Shown: positions 50,497 to 60,435 of the stretch, in pieces | How the letters are laid out: every line of letters starts with the position of its first letter | How positions within the stretch are numbered: position 1 is the stretch's first letter | Source of the DNA: Thalassospira lohafexi | GTDB taxonomy: Bacteria > Pseudomonadota > Alphaproteobacteria > Rhodospirillales > Thalassospiraceae | NCBI RefSeq assembly: GCF_002844275.1 | Contig: NZ_NXGX01000004.1 | Location: 434,001 to 498,000 of the forward strand | Reading direction: 5' to 3' | DNA length: 64,000 nt | The notes under the pieces: model-generated | The model's input: the letters and a program-made list of their open reading frames with translations, nothing else | Databases searched by the model: none | Told to the model about the DNA's origin: nothing | Translations under genes and position numbers: made by a program

Positions 50497-53400
50497 ATGG
50501 CAAAATTCTTTATTGACCGCCCTGTCTTCGCCTGGGTTATCGCCCTGGTGATTATGTTGGCGGGGGGACTTTCGTTGTGGCAATTGCCCATCGAGCAGTA
50601 CCCGTCTATTGCACCGCCATCTGTCGAGATTTCGGCAAGCTATCCGGGTGCGTCCGCCGAGACAGTCGAAAACACGGTCACACAGGTGATCGAACAGCAG
50701 ATGAACGGCATCGATTATCTGCGCTATATGTCTTCGAACTCATCGGCTAACGGTCAGGCGTCTATTTCACTGACGTTTGAACCCGAAGCAGACCCCGATA
50801 TCGCACAGGTTCAGGTGCAGAACAAACTGCAAGGGGCGATGTCGTCGCTGCCAAGCGAAGTGCAGCAGCAGGGTGTCACGGTCACCAAGTCATCGGGATC
50901 GTTCCTGATGGTTGTTGGCTTTGTATCGGGCGACGGGTCGATGTCGGCCGAAGATCTGTCTGACTTTGTGGTCTCCACGGTCGAAGATCCGCTTGCCCGT
51001 GTGAACGGTGTTGGCTCGGTTCAGGTGTTTGGCGCACAGCATGCTATGCGCGTCTGGCTCGATCCGAACAAGATGATTTCCTATAACATGACGGTGTCGG
51101 ACGTTAGTGCGGCAATCCAGTCGCAAAACACCGAAGTCACTGCCGGTCAGATTGGTGGTGCGCCGTCGATCCCCGGTCAGCAGATCAACGCGACCATCAC
51201 CGCACAAAGCAAGCTGCAAACGGTTGATGAATTCGCCAACATCCTGCTGAAGGTCAATACTGATGGATCGCAGGTGCGTCTTGGTGACGTGGCCCGCATC
51301 GAAATCGGTGGCGAAAGCTATGAAGTTGTTGCGCGATACAATGCGCAGTCCGCAACCGGTATCGGGATCAACCTTGCGACCGGTTCGAATGCACTTGATA
51401 CCGCCGAGGCCGTCAAAGCCCGTTTGGCAGAACTCAAACCGTTCTTCCCGGCGGGTGTCGAAGTTGTCTATCCGTACGACACCACCCCGTTCGTCGAAGT
51501 ATCGATTGAAGAAGTGGTTCACACCCTGTTTGAGGCGATTGTTCTCGTCTTCCTGGTGATGTTCCTGTTCTTGCAAAACTGGCGGGCAACCCTGATCCCG
51601 ACGATTGCGGTGCCGGTGGTTTTGCTGGGCACGTTCGGTATTCTTGCTGCGTTTGGCTATTCGATCAACACGCTGACCATGTTTGCCATGGTTCTGGCCA
51701 TCGGCCTTCTGGTCGATGACGCGATTGTTGTTGTCGAAAACGTCGAACGTGTGATGCATGAAGACGGGCTTCCGCCGCGCGAAGCAACGCGGAAATCCAT
51801 GAGTCAGATTACCGGTGCCTTGATTGGTATTGCGCTGGTTCTGTCGGCAGTGTTTGTGCCGATGGCATTCTTTGCCGGGTCGACGGGCGCAATTTATCGC
51901 CAGTTCTCGATCACGATTGTGTCGGCAATGGCATTGTCGGTCGTGGTGGCGATTGTTCTGACACCGGCATTGTGTGCGACGATGCTTAAACCATCGCACG
52001 CGGACCCGAGCGCAAAGAAAGGTCCGTTTGGCTGGTTTAACCGCGGCTTTGATAAGACCAACCGGTTCTATCAGGGCAGTGTCGACCATGTCGTACACCG
52101 CAAATGGCGCTATCTGTTTGTCTATGTCATTCTGGTTGGTGGTTTGGCGGCGTTGTTCATACGCCTGCCCGGATCGTTCCTTCCTGAAGAAGATCAGGGC
52201 ATCATGTTCTCGATGGTTCAGCTTCCCGCGGGTGCCTCGCAGGAACGTACGGTTGGCGTGCTTAAAAAGCTCGAAACCCACTTCATGGAAGCGGAAAAGG
52301 AAAACGTCAACGGTATCTTCACCGTTGCAGGCTTCTCGTTCGCCGGGAGTGGTCAGAACGCCGGTATCGCCTTTGTCAATATGAAGGACTGGTCGGAACG
52401 TACGCGTCCTGATCAGGCTGTTGGTGCAGTGATTGGCCGTGCCTATGGTGCGTTTGCCCAAATCCGTGAGGCAATGGTGTTTGCCTTTGCGCCGCCGGCC
52501 ATTGTTGAACTTGGCACGGCAAACGGCTTTGACTTGCAGCTTGTTGATCGTGGCGGTATTGGCCATGACGCCCTGATGGCGGCCCGTAACCAGCTTCTGG
52601 GGATGGCAGCACAGGATCCGCGCGTTGTGGGTGTTCGTCCGAACGGCCTCAATGACATGCCGCAGTTCAAGATCAATATTGATCAGGAAAAGGCAAGTGC
52701 GCTTAACGTAGATCTGGCCGATGTGAACCGTACGCTGGCAGCAGCGTGGGGGTCGAGTTACGTCAACGACTTCATCGAAAACGGGCGGATCAAAAAGGTC
52801 TATATGCAGGCAGATGCGAAATACCGCATGATGCCGGAAGACCTTGATTTCTGGTACGTCCGCAACGGCATGGGCGAAATGGTGCCGATCTCGGCATTCT
52901 CCTCGACCCAGTGGGATTATGGCTCACCCCGTCTTGAACGCTTTAACGGTCTGTCGTCGCTGAACATTCAGGGATCGGCACCTCCGGGTGTGGCATCGGG
53001 TGATGCGATGCTGGCGATGGAAGAAATGGTTGCCAAGCTTCCGGGCGGTATCGGCCTTGAGTGGCAGGGACTGTCGTATGAGGAACGCGAAGCAGGCGAG
53101 CAGGGACCGGCATTGTATGCGCTGTCCATGATTGTCGTCTTCCTGTGCTTGGCGGCTTTGTATGAAAGCTGGGCAATCCCGATTTCCGTGATGATGGTCG
53201 TGCCTTTGGGCGTCCTTGGTGCCGTGATCGCAGCCTTGCTGCGTGGGTTGCCAGATGACGTTTATTTCCAGGTTGCGATCCTGACCACGATTGGTCTGTC
53301 GGCCAAGAACGCCATTCTGATTGTCGAGTTCGCCCGCGAACTTTACGATCAGGGCATGGGGCTTCTTGAGGCAACGGTAGAAGCTGCACGTCAACGTCTG

Positions 53401-53643
53401 CGTCCGATCATCATGACGTCGATGGCCTTTACACTTGGTGTTGTGCCATTGGCGATCAGTACCGGTGCGGGTGCGGCTGCGCGTGTTGCCGTTGGCACCG
53501 GGGTGCTGGGGGGGATGATTGCCGCGACGTTGCTTGCGATCTTCTTTGTGCCGTTGTTCTTCGTGCTGATTGTCGGGACCTTTGCCAAAAGCCGTTCAAA
53601 ACGCGGTGATGTCAAAGCAGCCCACGAACATCCGGCTGAATAA
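50497..53643 (+). CDS. RND efflux pump (AcrB-like, HAE1 family)
   Basis: 1048 residues, full length. It begins [20 protein letters not shown], the standard start. Periplasmic porter domains show [20 protein letters not shown], and the proton relay in TM4 is in [18 protein letters not shown] (two Asp). TM10 contains the Lys region of [20 protein letters not shown], and [20 protein letters not shown] lies in the final helices. It exports drugs, dyes or detergents using proton flow. It closes the operon with the fusion protein under TetR control. Confidence 0.97.
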   Translation: MAKFFIDRPVFAWVIALVIMLAGGLSLWQLPIEQYPSIAPPSVEISASYPGASAETVENTVTQVIEQQMNGIDYLRYMSSNSSANGQASISLTFEPEADPDIAQVQVQNKLQGAMSSLPSEVQQQGVTVTKSSGSFLMVVGFVSGDGSMSAEDLSDFVVSTVEDPLARVNGVGSVQVFGAQHAMRVWLDPNKMISYNMTVSDVSAAIQSQNTEVTAGQIGGAPSIPGQQINATITAQSKLQTVDEFANILLKVNTDGSQVRLGDVARIEIGGESYEVVARYNAQSATGIGINLATGSNALDTAEAVKARLAELKPFFPAGVEVVYPYDTTPFVEVSIEEVVHTLFEAIVLVFLVMFLFLQNWRATLIPTIAVPVVLLGTFGILAAFGYSINTLTMFAMVLAIGLLVDDAIVVVENVERVMHEDGLPPREATRKSMSQITGALIGIALVLSAVFVPMAFFAGSTGAIYRQFSITIVSAMALSVVVAIVLTPALCATMLKPSHADPSAKKGPFGWFNRGFDKTNRFYQGSVDHVVHRKWRYLFVYVILVGGLAALFIRLPGSFLPEEDQGIMFSMVQLPAGASQERTVGVLKKLETHFMEAEKENVNGIFTVAGFSFAGSGQNAGIAFVNMKDWSERTRPDQAVGAVIGRAYGAFAQIREAMVFAFAPPAIVELGTANGFDLQLVDRGGIGHDALMAARNQLLGMAAQDPRVVGVRPNGLNDMPQFKINIDQEKASALNVDLADVNRTLAAAWGSSYVNDFIENGRIKKVYMQADAKYRMMPEDLDFWYVRNGMGEMVPISAFSSTQWDYGSPRLERFNGLSSLNIQGSAPPGVASGDAMLAMEEMVAKLPGGIGLEWQGLSYEEREAGEQGPALYALSMIVVFLCLAALYESWAIPISVMMVVPLGVLGAVIAALLRGLPDDVYFQVAILTTIGLSAKNAILIVEFARELYDQGMGLLEATVEAARQRLRPIIMTSMAFTLGVVPLAISTGAGAAARVAVGTGVLGGMIAATLLAIFFVPLFFVLIVGTFAKSRSKRGDVKAAHEHPAE

Positions 53644-53653
53644 GCAAAACGAA

Positions 53654-53796
53654 CAAGGCCGGTCCGAAACCGGACCGGCCTTGTAAGGCATCGTGCTCGT
53701 GACGGTGCAGATATTTAAATCTGCATGATCCCCCGACCCCGCCGTTGCGCGTGCGAAAGAAAGGGCCGATGCAAAAGCATCGGCCCTTTTGTTTTG
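53654..53796 (+). terminator. Two successive terminator hairpins after the RND pump
   Basis: CAAGGCCGGTCCG (53654-53666) pairs with CGGACCGGCCTTG (53671-53683). A second hairpin, GGGCCGATGC (53763-53772) with GCATCGGCCC (53777-53786), ends TTTTGTTTT. Together they separate the RND operon from the convergent kinase. Confidence 0.8.
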
Positions 53797-53884
53797 ACCC
53801 CATCGCCAAGAGGCGTCAAGCAGCTTTTGGATAGGGGACGGGGAGCAGGATTACGCGTTTGGGGCCTAACGCCCCGGATTTACT

Positions 53885-55483
53885 TTAGTTTTTACTGATT
53901 TCGTCAAGCGCCTGACGCTGGGCGTGCATCATATGGAAAATGGCGTATCGACGGTCATGGTCCGCCTTGGCCGTTGGGTCAGCGGCAAGTGATGTTTCCT
54001 TGCCGGCCATTTTGCGCGCCGCTTTTGCAAGGCCGTCGATGCCATCGGCATCATCAAGCGCACCCGCCGCCAGCATGGCCGACCCCAGCAATACCGGTTC
54101 CTGACAATCAGACATCACAACAGTACATCCGGTGACATCGGCATAGAGTTTGACAAGAACCGCACTTGCCGTATGCCCGCCGCTTAAATGGATGTGGGTG
54201 ATGTCATATCCGGTGTCATTTAGCGCATCGATGATGTGGCGCGTGCCATAGGCAATCGCACAGGCCGTTGCCCAATACAGCTTTAAGAAGCTTTCTTCGC
54301 TTTGATCAAGTGTCAGCCCGGAAATCACGCCAAGTGCTTCGGGGTCGGCCAGTGGCGACCGGTTGCCATGAAAATCAGGCAAAACATGAAGACGCGGCGC
54401 CAGATCGGTTTGATTCCCCATCATCGGCAACAGCTTTTCACCGGCCAGCTTATGCCCATCACGGCCCATGTCATGGGAAAACGGATGCATTGCCACGATG
54501 TGGTCAAGCAACGCGCCCGTGGCCGACTGCCCGCCTTCGTTCAGCCAAAGCCCCGGTGCAATCGCCCCGAAATAAGGACCCCAGACTCCCTTGATAAAGC
54601 GCGGTTCGGATGACAGTGCCATATGGCAGGTGGATGTGCCGGCAATCATCGCAAAATGCTGATCAAGGTTGCCATCAAGATACTCACCAAGCGTGCCAAG
54701 CGCACCGGCATGGGCATCAATCAGTCCGGCACCCACAACGCAATTTGTGGTTAGACCAAGATCATCGGCACCTTGTTGCGACAGCGTGCCAATCCGGTCG
54801 CCAACCGCAAGCGCCTTGGCATCGATCCCGGTTTTTTTGTTGAAATCATCAAGGCCAATCTGCGACAGGAAATCGCGATCCCACGGATCATCCTGATGGG
54901 CAAGGTAGGTCCATTTGCAGGTTACCGTACAACACGACCGTGCAGTATTGCCGGTTGCACGGAATGACAGGAAATCGGCCAGATCATAGGCCGCGCCCAT
55001 CTTGTTCCAGTGATCGGGGTGGTGGCGTTTAAGCCACATCAGTTTGGGCACTTCCATTTCCGGGGACATGGTGCCACCGATATATTCAAGGACCCGTGAT
55101 CTGGTGGCGGTGCATTCCTCGGCCTCGCGCACGGCACGGTGATCCATCCAGACAATGACGTCCCAGTTATCGGCCCCATTCGGGGTTACGCCAAGCGGGC
55201 GGTTGTCCTGATCGCGGATGACCAGTGAACAGGTCGCATCAAACCCGATGGCGGCAATCTGGTCGGCGGAGGAGGCCGATTGGGTCATGGCATCACGAAC
55301 CGACTGGCAGACCGACTGCCAGATATTTTCCGAATCCTGTTCGACAAAATCGGGCTTTGGACGGTTCATGGCAATCGGGTGGGCCGCACTTCCAAGTAGC
55401 TTGCCATTGGCATCAAAGACACCCGCGCGCGCACTTCCGGTGCCAACATCCACACCAATAAAACGGGTTTCGTTGTGGCTCAT
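53885..55483 (-). CDS. FGGY carbohydrate kinase (D-ribulokinase-like)
   Basis: 532 residues. The N-terminal phosphate loop is RFIGVDVGTGSARAGVFDAN. Further motifs are WDVIVWMDHRAVREAEECTA, VGAGLIDAHAGALGT, WGPYFGAIAPGLWLNEGGQS, LHVLPDFHGNRSPLADP and the C-terminal IHLSGGHTASAVLVKLYADV. WMDHRA with LxDxHxG and GGQSATG is the pattern of the D-ribulokinase branch of FGGY kinases. It phosphorylates a ketopentose or related polyol. It stands alone on this strand, divergent from a HAD phosphatase. Confidence 0.88.
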   Translation of the reverse strand: MSHNETRFIGVDVGTGSARAGVFDANGKLLGSAAHPIAMNRPKPDFVEQDSENIWQSVCQSVRDAMTQSASSADQIAAIGFDATCSLVIRDQDNRPLGVTPNGADNWDVIVWMDHRAVREAEECTATRSRVLEYIGGTMSPEMEVPKLMWLKRHHPDHWNKMGAAYDLADFLSFRATGNTARSCCTVTCKWTYLAHQDDPWDRDFLSQIGLDDFNKKTGIDAKALAVGDRIGTLSQQGADDLGLTTNCVVGAGLIDAHAGALGTLGEYLDGNLDQHFAMIAGTSTCHMALSSEPRFIKGVWGPYFGAIAPGLWLNEGGQSATGALLDHIVAMHPFSHDMGRDGHKLAGEKLLPMMGNQTDLAPRLHVLPDFHGNRSPLADPEALGVISGLTLDQSEESFLKLYWATACAIAYGTRHIIDALNDTGYDITHIHLSGGHTASAVLVKLYADVTGCTVVMSDCQEPVLLGSAMLAAGALDDADGIDGLAKAARKMAGKETSLAADPTAKADHDRRYAIFHMMHAQRQALDEISKN

Positions 55484-55676
55484 GTGGGTCTTTTTCCTCC
55501 GCTTTTCCCGGCTGACAGACGTTTTGACGGCCGCCGGTTATTCTTTTGGTTTGGCATTTGGTGGCTGATTTGATCAAAAGTTCAGTTAATGGTCAAATGT
55601 TCATTTTTGTTGACGGTCAATCGGATCATTCGATAGGCTGATGGCAATCATATAAATGTAACAAGCCAGGTTTAAC

Positions 55677-56456
55677 ATGGCCCCAGAAAATGAGACTGGA
55701 AACGGTACTGGAAACGAGACTGTAAACGATCACGCAAATGTATCTGCTCCTTCGGGGGCAGCGATCCGAAAGCTGTTTGCCGATTGTGATGCCGTTCTGT
55801 TTGATTGCGACGGCGTTCTTGTCAACAGCGAGCCGATCTCGCTTGCGACACTTGTCGATGTGCTTGCCCATTTTGGCGCGCCATTGACATTGGCGGAAGT
55901 CGCCGCCCGCTTTACCGGGCGATCAAGTTCAGCCCCGATTGATCATATTCGCGATGAAACCGGCAAGGACATTCGCGATCAGTTCAAGCCGTTCTACTAT
56001 GACCTGCTGTTTGCCCGCTATGATCATGAACTTGTTAAAATCGACGGGATTGATAGCGTTCTGGCGGCGTTAAAGAAACGCCAGCTTGGGTTCTGCATTT
56101 CATCAAGCAGTTCCATCGAACGTCTGGGAAAAACCATGGATGTCACCGGACTTGGTCCGTGGTTTGACGGGCGGATTTACAGTGCCGACTTTGTTGCCAA
56201 CGGCAAACCGGCACCGGACCTGTTTTTATATGCCGCCGATGACATGGGGTATGCTCCCAATCAGGCAATTGTTGTGGAAGATTCCGTTGCCGGTGTGACG
56301 GCGGCGGTTGCTGCGGGCATGAAATGCATCGGCTTTGTTGGCGGTGGCCATTATGCCGATGATCGGGCAGGGGCGGCCAATCGGCTTTATGACGCCGGGG
56401 CGGATATTGTGTTGTCCGATATGATGGAGCTTTCCAATGCCCTTGGTGAAGCTTAG
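55677..56456 (+). CDS. HAD-IA sugar-phosphate phosphatase-like protein
   Basis: 259 residues. Motif I DAVLFDCDGVLVNSEPISLA (about 38-57) gives the DxD nucleophile pair; motif II is CISSSSSIERLG; motif III and IV fall in NGKPAPDLFLYAADD and AIVVEDSVAGVTAAVAAGMK. This is the beta-phosphoglucomutase/phosphatase branch. The first 30 residues are extra and begin with a low-complexity ETGN/GTGN/ETVN repeat. It is divergent from the FGGY kinase and convergent with a GntR gene, so it may remove phosphate from sugar intermediates in the region. Confidence 0.87.
   Translation: MAPENETGNGTGNETVNDHANVSAPSGAAIRKLFADCDAVLFDCDGVLVNSEPISLATLVDVLAHFGAPLTLAEVAARFTGRSSSAPIDHIRDETGKDIRDQFKPFYYDLLFARYDHELVKIDGIDSVLAALKKRQLGFCISSSSSIERLGKTMDVTGLGPWFDGRIYSADFVANGKPAPDLFLYAADDMGYAPNQAIVVEDSVAGVTAAVAAGMKCIGFVGGGHYADDRAGAANRLYDAGADIVLSDMMELSNALGEA
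55692..55727. repeat. 12-bp tandem repeat in the HAD gene start
   Basis: GAGACTGGAAAC, GGTACTGGAAAC and GAGACTGTAAAC run consecutively in frame, encoding ETGN-GTGN-ETVN. The family does not need this tail. Confidence 0.8.
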
Positions 56457-56513
56457 CCGCACCATCTAAAGCTTATGCCCCATTCCCGATCACGTGGATT
56501 TGGGAGCGCCGCC

Positions 56514-57245
56514 TTATCGCTGGGTCAGAAGTTTCTGATAACGGGTCTGGCTTTGGCTAAGATGGGCGCGCATTGCTTTGCGGGCACTGTCATCATCGCG
56601 GGTCGCAATGGCATCATAGATGCAACGATGCTCCCCCAGAATCATCTGCATATAGTTTTTCTGATCTTCGACTTCGGGTGGGCGACGGCGCAGCTGCGCG
56701 CGCGGGATGGTTTTATCGCCAAGATGTTCGAGAAACTCGGCATAGCGGCGGTTGTTGGTGGCTGCGGCAATCGCGCTGTGGAATTCAAAATCGGCCAGTT
56801 CGGTCGGTTCGCCTCGGGTGGCGGCATCTTCCATTTTTTGCATGGCTTCGTAGATTTTTGCCTGCTGTGCGACCGAGCTTCGGGTGCAGGCAAGGCCCGC
56901 AGCCTCAATCTCGACCGCCATGCGCAGTTCAAGGACTTCGAGAACGTCAGACACCTGTGCATAGTCGACGGCAAAAATCGATTTATCATTACCGCGCGGT
57001 TCGGGAGAGAGGACAAACACACCGGCCCCTTGGCGCGGTTCAAGCAATCCGTCGGCCTTGAGTGCCGCGATGGCTTCGCGGACCACGGTGCGGCTGACGC
57101 CAAATGTCTGGGTCAGGACCGGTTCGGTCGGCAGTTTACTGCCCGGTTCGCGCTGACCGCTTTCGATTTCCTGACGCAGGCTTGCAATGACCTTTTCGGT
57201 CAGCGAAACTTTGCGGGGCGTGTTTGACGCACGGGTCTTGTTCAT
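56514..57245 (-). CDS. FadR-subfamily GntR regulator (first of two in the sugar region)
   Basis: 243 residues from the Met at 57245 (NKTRASNTPRKVSLTEKVIA); an in-frame start at 57278 exists. The winged helix has SGQREPGSKLPTEPVLTQTF followed by GVSRTVVREAIAALKADGLL and EPRQGAGVFVLS. The FCD domain carries ELRMAVEIEAAGLAC, DFEFHSAIAAATNN and EHRCIYDAIATRDDDSARKA. It sits divergent from the aldose epimerase, and the gap contains TCATCATATGA, a likely binding site. Targets probably include the neighbouring catabolic genes. Confidence 0.92.
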   Translation of the reverse strand: MNKTRASNTPRKVSLTEKVIASLRQEIESGQREPGSKLPTEPVLTQTFGVSRTVVREAIAALKADGLLEPRQGAGVFVLSPEPRGNDKSIFAVDYAQVSDVLEVLELRMAVEIEAAGLACTRSSVAQQAKIYEAMQKMEDAATRGEPTELADFEFHSAIAAATNNRRYAEFLEHLGDKTIPRAQLRRRPPEVEDQKNYMQMILGEHRCIYDAIATRDDDSARKAMRAHLSQSQTRYQKLLTQR

Positions 57246-57407
57246 TTTGCGTGTCCGGTAAATCCGGTGTAAAGACAACCAGATGTAAAATGACGGTCTG
57301 ACGTTAATCTTTGCTTGGCGCGATTTGTTTTACCATCTTCAAATAGTCGAACGTCATCGGTGATGTAAAGTCATCATATGATTTTAAACAGAATAAAGGC
57401 ATCTGCC

Positions 57408-58394
57408 ATGTCCAAAAAGGACGCGCCGGAATATCGTTGGAACAGTGGACCTTTTCAGATCGGGATCGTTCCCAATGGCGGTGCGATATCGCGGATTGAC
57501 TGGATCCGTCCTGACGGGAATGGCACGATCAATCTTTTGCGTCCGGTGACAGAACAAGCCCTTAAGTCTGGCAATCCGTCGTCTTTGGGCTGTTTCCCGA
57601 TGGTGCCATTTGCCAATCGGCTGGCATTTTCGCAGTTTGAATTTGATGGACGGATTGTCAATGTTCCGGCCAACCGTCCGCCCAGCCCGCATGCCATTCA
57701 TGGGTTCGGTCGCGGGGCGGAATGGAAAATTGAACGTCCGACCGTTGATACATTGCGGTTCAATCACAAGCATGACGATCCCAGCAGCGGGTTTGTCTAT
57801 GTCGCGTGGCAGGAATTCAAAGTCACGCAGGACGATGTGACGATTGAAATCGGTGTGCGTCATCTTGGCCGAACGCCCATGCCCTATGGCATCGGATTGC
57901 ACCCGTGGTTCCCGGGCGGCGAGGACGCATCGGTCGCATTTGTCGCGGCTGATTGTTTTTCCACTGACGACGACATGTTGCCGACCACACGCACCGTGAT
58001 CGACCTTGGTCGGGATTTCTCCGACGGTAAAATGATCCGCCATCATATGGGGCTGGATGTGCATTATTCCGGCTGGGAGGGCGAGGCCGAAATGATGTGG
58101 GATAATGCGGGGTATCGTTTGCATCTGTCGGCCAGTGACAGTTTATCTAACCTGCAATTCTACATCCCCGAAGACGGCAAGACATTCTGTGTCGAGCCGG
58201 TATCACATGTGCCCAATGTCCATAATCATCCCGAATTCAAGGAACTTGGGGATGTGATGGTACTTGATAAAAATGAAACATTGATTGGTGCCATGACGCT
58301 GACCCCAAGCCTGATTGAACGTCCCGACAGTGGTCTTGTTGATGACGATGATATCGGTGTTGCGCCAAACCGTGATTATTCACTGGTGGATTGA
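57408..58394 (+). CDS. Aldose 1-epimerase
   Basis: 328 residues from ATG 57408 (AAAGG at 57395-57399); ATG 57378 is less likely. The family pattern is seen in GGAISRIDWIRPDGNGTINL, LGCFPMVPFANRLAFSQFEF, SPHAIHGFGRGAEWKIERPT with a catalytic His, MPYGIGLHPWFPGGEDASV with the second His, and FCVEPVSHVPNVHNHPEF with the catalytic Glu. It interconverts alpha and beta anomers of a free sugar. Its promoter region carries the motif shared with other genes of this cluster. Confidence 0.9.
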   Translation: MSKKDAPEYRWNSGPFQIGIVPNGGAISRIDWIRPDGNGTINLLRPVTEQALKSGNPSSLGCFPMVPFANRLAFSQFEFDGRIVNVPANRPPSPHAIHGFGRGAEWKIERPTVDTLRFNHKHDDPSSGFVYVAWQEFKVTQDDVTIEIGVRHLGRTPMPYGIGLHPWFPGGEDASVAFVAADCFSTDDDMLPTTRTVIDLGRDFSDGKMIRHHMGLDVHYSGWEGEAEMMWDNAGYRLHLSASDSLSNLQFYIPEDGKTFCVEPVSHVPNVHNHPEFKELGDVMVLDKNETLIGAMTLTPSLIERPDSGLVDDDDIGVAPNRDYSLVD

Positions 58395-58420
58395 TCGGTG
58401 CGAACGGCCCTTTACCCGCC

Positions 58421-58457
58421 TGTCATTTGCCGATAAAACTTACAAGTGAAAATGACA
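58421..58457 (+). promoter_or_regulatory. Dyad and TTACAAGTGA site upstream of the second GntR gene
   Basis: TGTCATTT (58421-58428) is opposed by AAATGACA (58450-58457), and TTACAAGTGA lies between at 58440-58449. The same TTACAAGTGA occurs in the TRAP promoter at 62575-62584. It lies 33-69 bases before the GntR start. Confidence 0.5.
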
Positions 58458-58489
58458 AGATAACAAGTTCAATAGGGGTGGTTCGGGGG

Positions 58490-59206
58490 ATGAACGGTTT
58501 GCAACTCAAACTTCAAAAGCGTGAAAAACTTGCAGACCAGCTTTATGGTCAGATCTTGGAACAGATCGTCTCTGGTAATCTGGGCGAGGGGACCAAGCTT
58601 CCGTCCGAGAACGAGATTTGCGCATCCTTTGGCGTGTCGCGCCCTGTTGTGCGCGAAGCCTTGCGCAAGCTCCAGTCGGACGGATTGGTATATGCCCGCC
58701 AAGGGGTTGGATCCTTTGTCAAGCGCCGCCCGCCACAGGGGTTGATCGACTTTGGCGGTGTCAGTGACGTTGCGGGATTGTTGCGCTGTTTTGAAGCCCG
58801 CATTGCGATTGAGGGCACCACGGCGCGTATGGCGGCCAACCGTGCCAGCCTGCGCCATCATCGCGACATTCAGAACGCCTTGAAAATGCTTGAAGATGGC
58901 ATTGCTGCGGGCGATATCGCCGATAAGGCCGATCTTGATTTTCACATGACGATTGCACGCGCCAGCGGCAATGAAATCTTTGTCACCATCCTGACGTCGC
59001 TTCATGACGTCATGAGCAAAAGCATGATGGTGGCGTTGAACATCACGCGCGGTGGATCGAAAGAACGGGCGCAAAAAGTGCTCAACGAACATCGCCAGAT
59101 TTATGATGCGATTGTCGGTGGAGATGCCGATAGCGCCGAACTTCTGATGCGCTATCATTTGCATCAGGCCCGCCAGCGCGTCACCGATCACGCCCGCGAT
59201 ATGTAG
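58490..59206 (+). CDS. FadR-subfamily GntR regulator (second in the sugar region)
   Basis: 238 residues from ATG 58490, with AGGGG at 58474-58478; a long in-frame extension to 58391 is unlikely. The winged helix is EKLADQLYGQILEQIVSGNL, then GEGTKLPSENEICASFGVSR followed by PVVREALRKLQSDGLVYARQ. The FCD domain shows CFEARIAIEGTTARMAANRA, DLDFHMTIARASGN and EHRQIYDAIVGGDADSAELL. It is oriented with the epimerase and lactonase and may control the lactonase and TRAP genes via a shared TTACAAGTGA motif. Confidence 0.92.
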   Translation: MNGLQLKLQKREKLADQLYGQILEQIVSGNLGEGTKLPSENEICASFGVSRPVVREALRKLQSDGLVYARQGVGSFVKRRPPQGLIDFGGVSDVAGLLRCFEARIAIEGTTARMAANRASLRHHRDIQNALKMLEDGIAAGDIADKADLDFHMTIARASGNEIFVTILTSLHDVMSKSMMVALNITRGGSKERAQKVLNEHRQIYDAIVGGDADSAELLMRYHLHQARQRVTDHARDM

Positions 59207-59437
59207 GCGCAAATTCGCCGCGCAACGCGGGCTATAAATCTTGGAAAATCAGGTCGTATATTCTGTTTCGCGGTGTCAAAAGCACGGTGCGCGACGGCAA
59301 AATGCGGGCTGTTTTTCCCGTCCGGCTTGTTCGCTCCCCTGTAAATAAAAATTGCTAATTTTGTTGACAAGCTCGGGGTGCACCGGCAAACCGAATGGCA
59401 TCAATGTGATATGATGAATTTCCACGGAGAGATACAG

Positions 59438-60337
59438 ATGTCAGGTGTAACTGGCGGGCTCAATGAGCCGCGCATCCTGCTTGATGAGACATTTACACTG
59501 GGCGAATGCCCGAATTGGGATGCTGCGAACAACCGGTTGTATTGGACCGATATCCTTAATGGTGCGCTTCATGCGCTTGATGTCGAAACCGGCGCACGCA
59601 AGACATGGAAATTCGAAAGCGAACTGGGCTGTTTTGGCCTGACCGATCAGGGCCGCATCATCGTCGCCCTGCGCAAGGATATCATCTTCCTTGATCCGCA
59701 GACGGATGTCCGCACGCCATTGGCGCGGATCGAAGACGGCATCCACAGCCGCACCAACGATGGCAAGATCGGGCCGGACGGGGCGTTCTGGGTCGGCACG
59801 ATGGATGACAATGCCGACAAGCAGGCGATTGCATCGCTCTATCGCATCACCGCCGATGGTGCTGTTGAGGAAAAAGTTACAGGGTTCAAGATTTCCAACG
59901 GTTTGGCTTGGTCACCGGATGGCGCAAAAATGTACCATTCGGATTCCCGTGGTCCATGGGTCAATCGCTGGGACTTTGATGCGAAGACCGGCGCGATTGG
60001 CAATTGTGAGCGGTATCTTGATCTTGATGATACGCTGGGGCGCCCGGACGGTGGTGCTGTTGATATGGAAGGTTGCTATTGGTCGGCGGGCGTGTCGGCC
60101 GGTAACCTGAACCGGTTTGCGCCGGATGGCACATTATTGCTGTCAATCGCGATGCCGATGCCCAATCCGACCATGCCGTGCTTTGGCGGGCCGGATATGA
60201 AAACGCTCTATGTCACCAGCCATCAGGAAAATTACAGCGCGGAAAAACGTGCGGAGTTCCCTGATGCGGGCAAGATCGTGACATTGCGTGTTGATGTGCC
60301 CGGTGTGGCCGTGCATCGCTTTGTTGAGGCAAGCTAA
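59438..60337 (+). CDS. SMP-30/gluconolactonase family lactonase
   Basis: 299 residues from ATG 59438 (GGAGAG at 59426-59431); the frame extends to 59378. The six-bladed propeller has metal-site residues in TLGECPNWDAANNRLYWTDI (Glu), RTNDGKIGPDGAFWVGTMDD (Asn/Asp), NGLAWSPDGAKMYHSDSRG and LGRPDGGAVDMEGCYWSAGV. The family hydrolyses sugar lactones to aldonates, such as gluconolactone or arabinonolactone. Its own promoter contains TATGATGA, in common with other genes here. Confidence 0.93.
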   Translation: MSGVTGGLNEPRILLDETFTLGECPNWDAANNRLYWTDILNGALHALDVETGARKTWKFESELGCFGLTDQGRIIVALRKDIIFLDPQTDVRTPLARIEDGIHSRTNDGKIGPDGAFWVGTMDDNADKQAIASLYRITADGAVEEKVTGFKISNGLAWSPDGAKMYHSDSRGPWVNRWDFDAKTGAIGNCERYLDLDDTLGRPDGGAVDMEGCYWSAGVSAGNLNRFAPDGTLLLSIAMPMPNPTMPCFGGPDMKTLYVTSHQENYSAEKRAEFPDAGKIVTLRVDVPGVAVHRFVEAS

Positions 60338-60375
60338 AACGCCAGCGCGCACGACGTGCAAAGGTATCAAAATCA

Positions 60376-60407
60376 AAAGGCCATGCAGGGAATGCTGCAT
60401 GGCCTTT
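60376..60407. terminator. Bidirectional terminator between lactonase and hydratase genes
   Basis: AAAGGCCATGCAG (60376-60388) pairs perfectly with CTGCATGGCCTTT (60395-60407). It lies between convergent genes. Confidence 0.8.
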
Positions 60408-60435
60408 GTTGGTTCTGTGTGCGGTTTTGAAATAA

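Noticed and set aside
50890-52566. Long minus-strand open frame opposite the RND pump
   Set aside because: It is the reverse frame of a highly conserved pump gene; its translation is His/Arg/Asn-rich with no domain.
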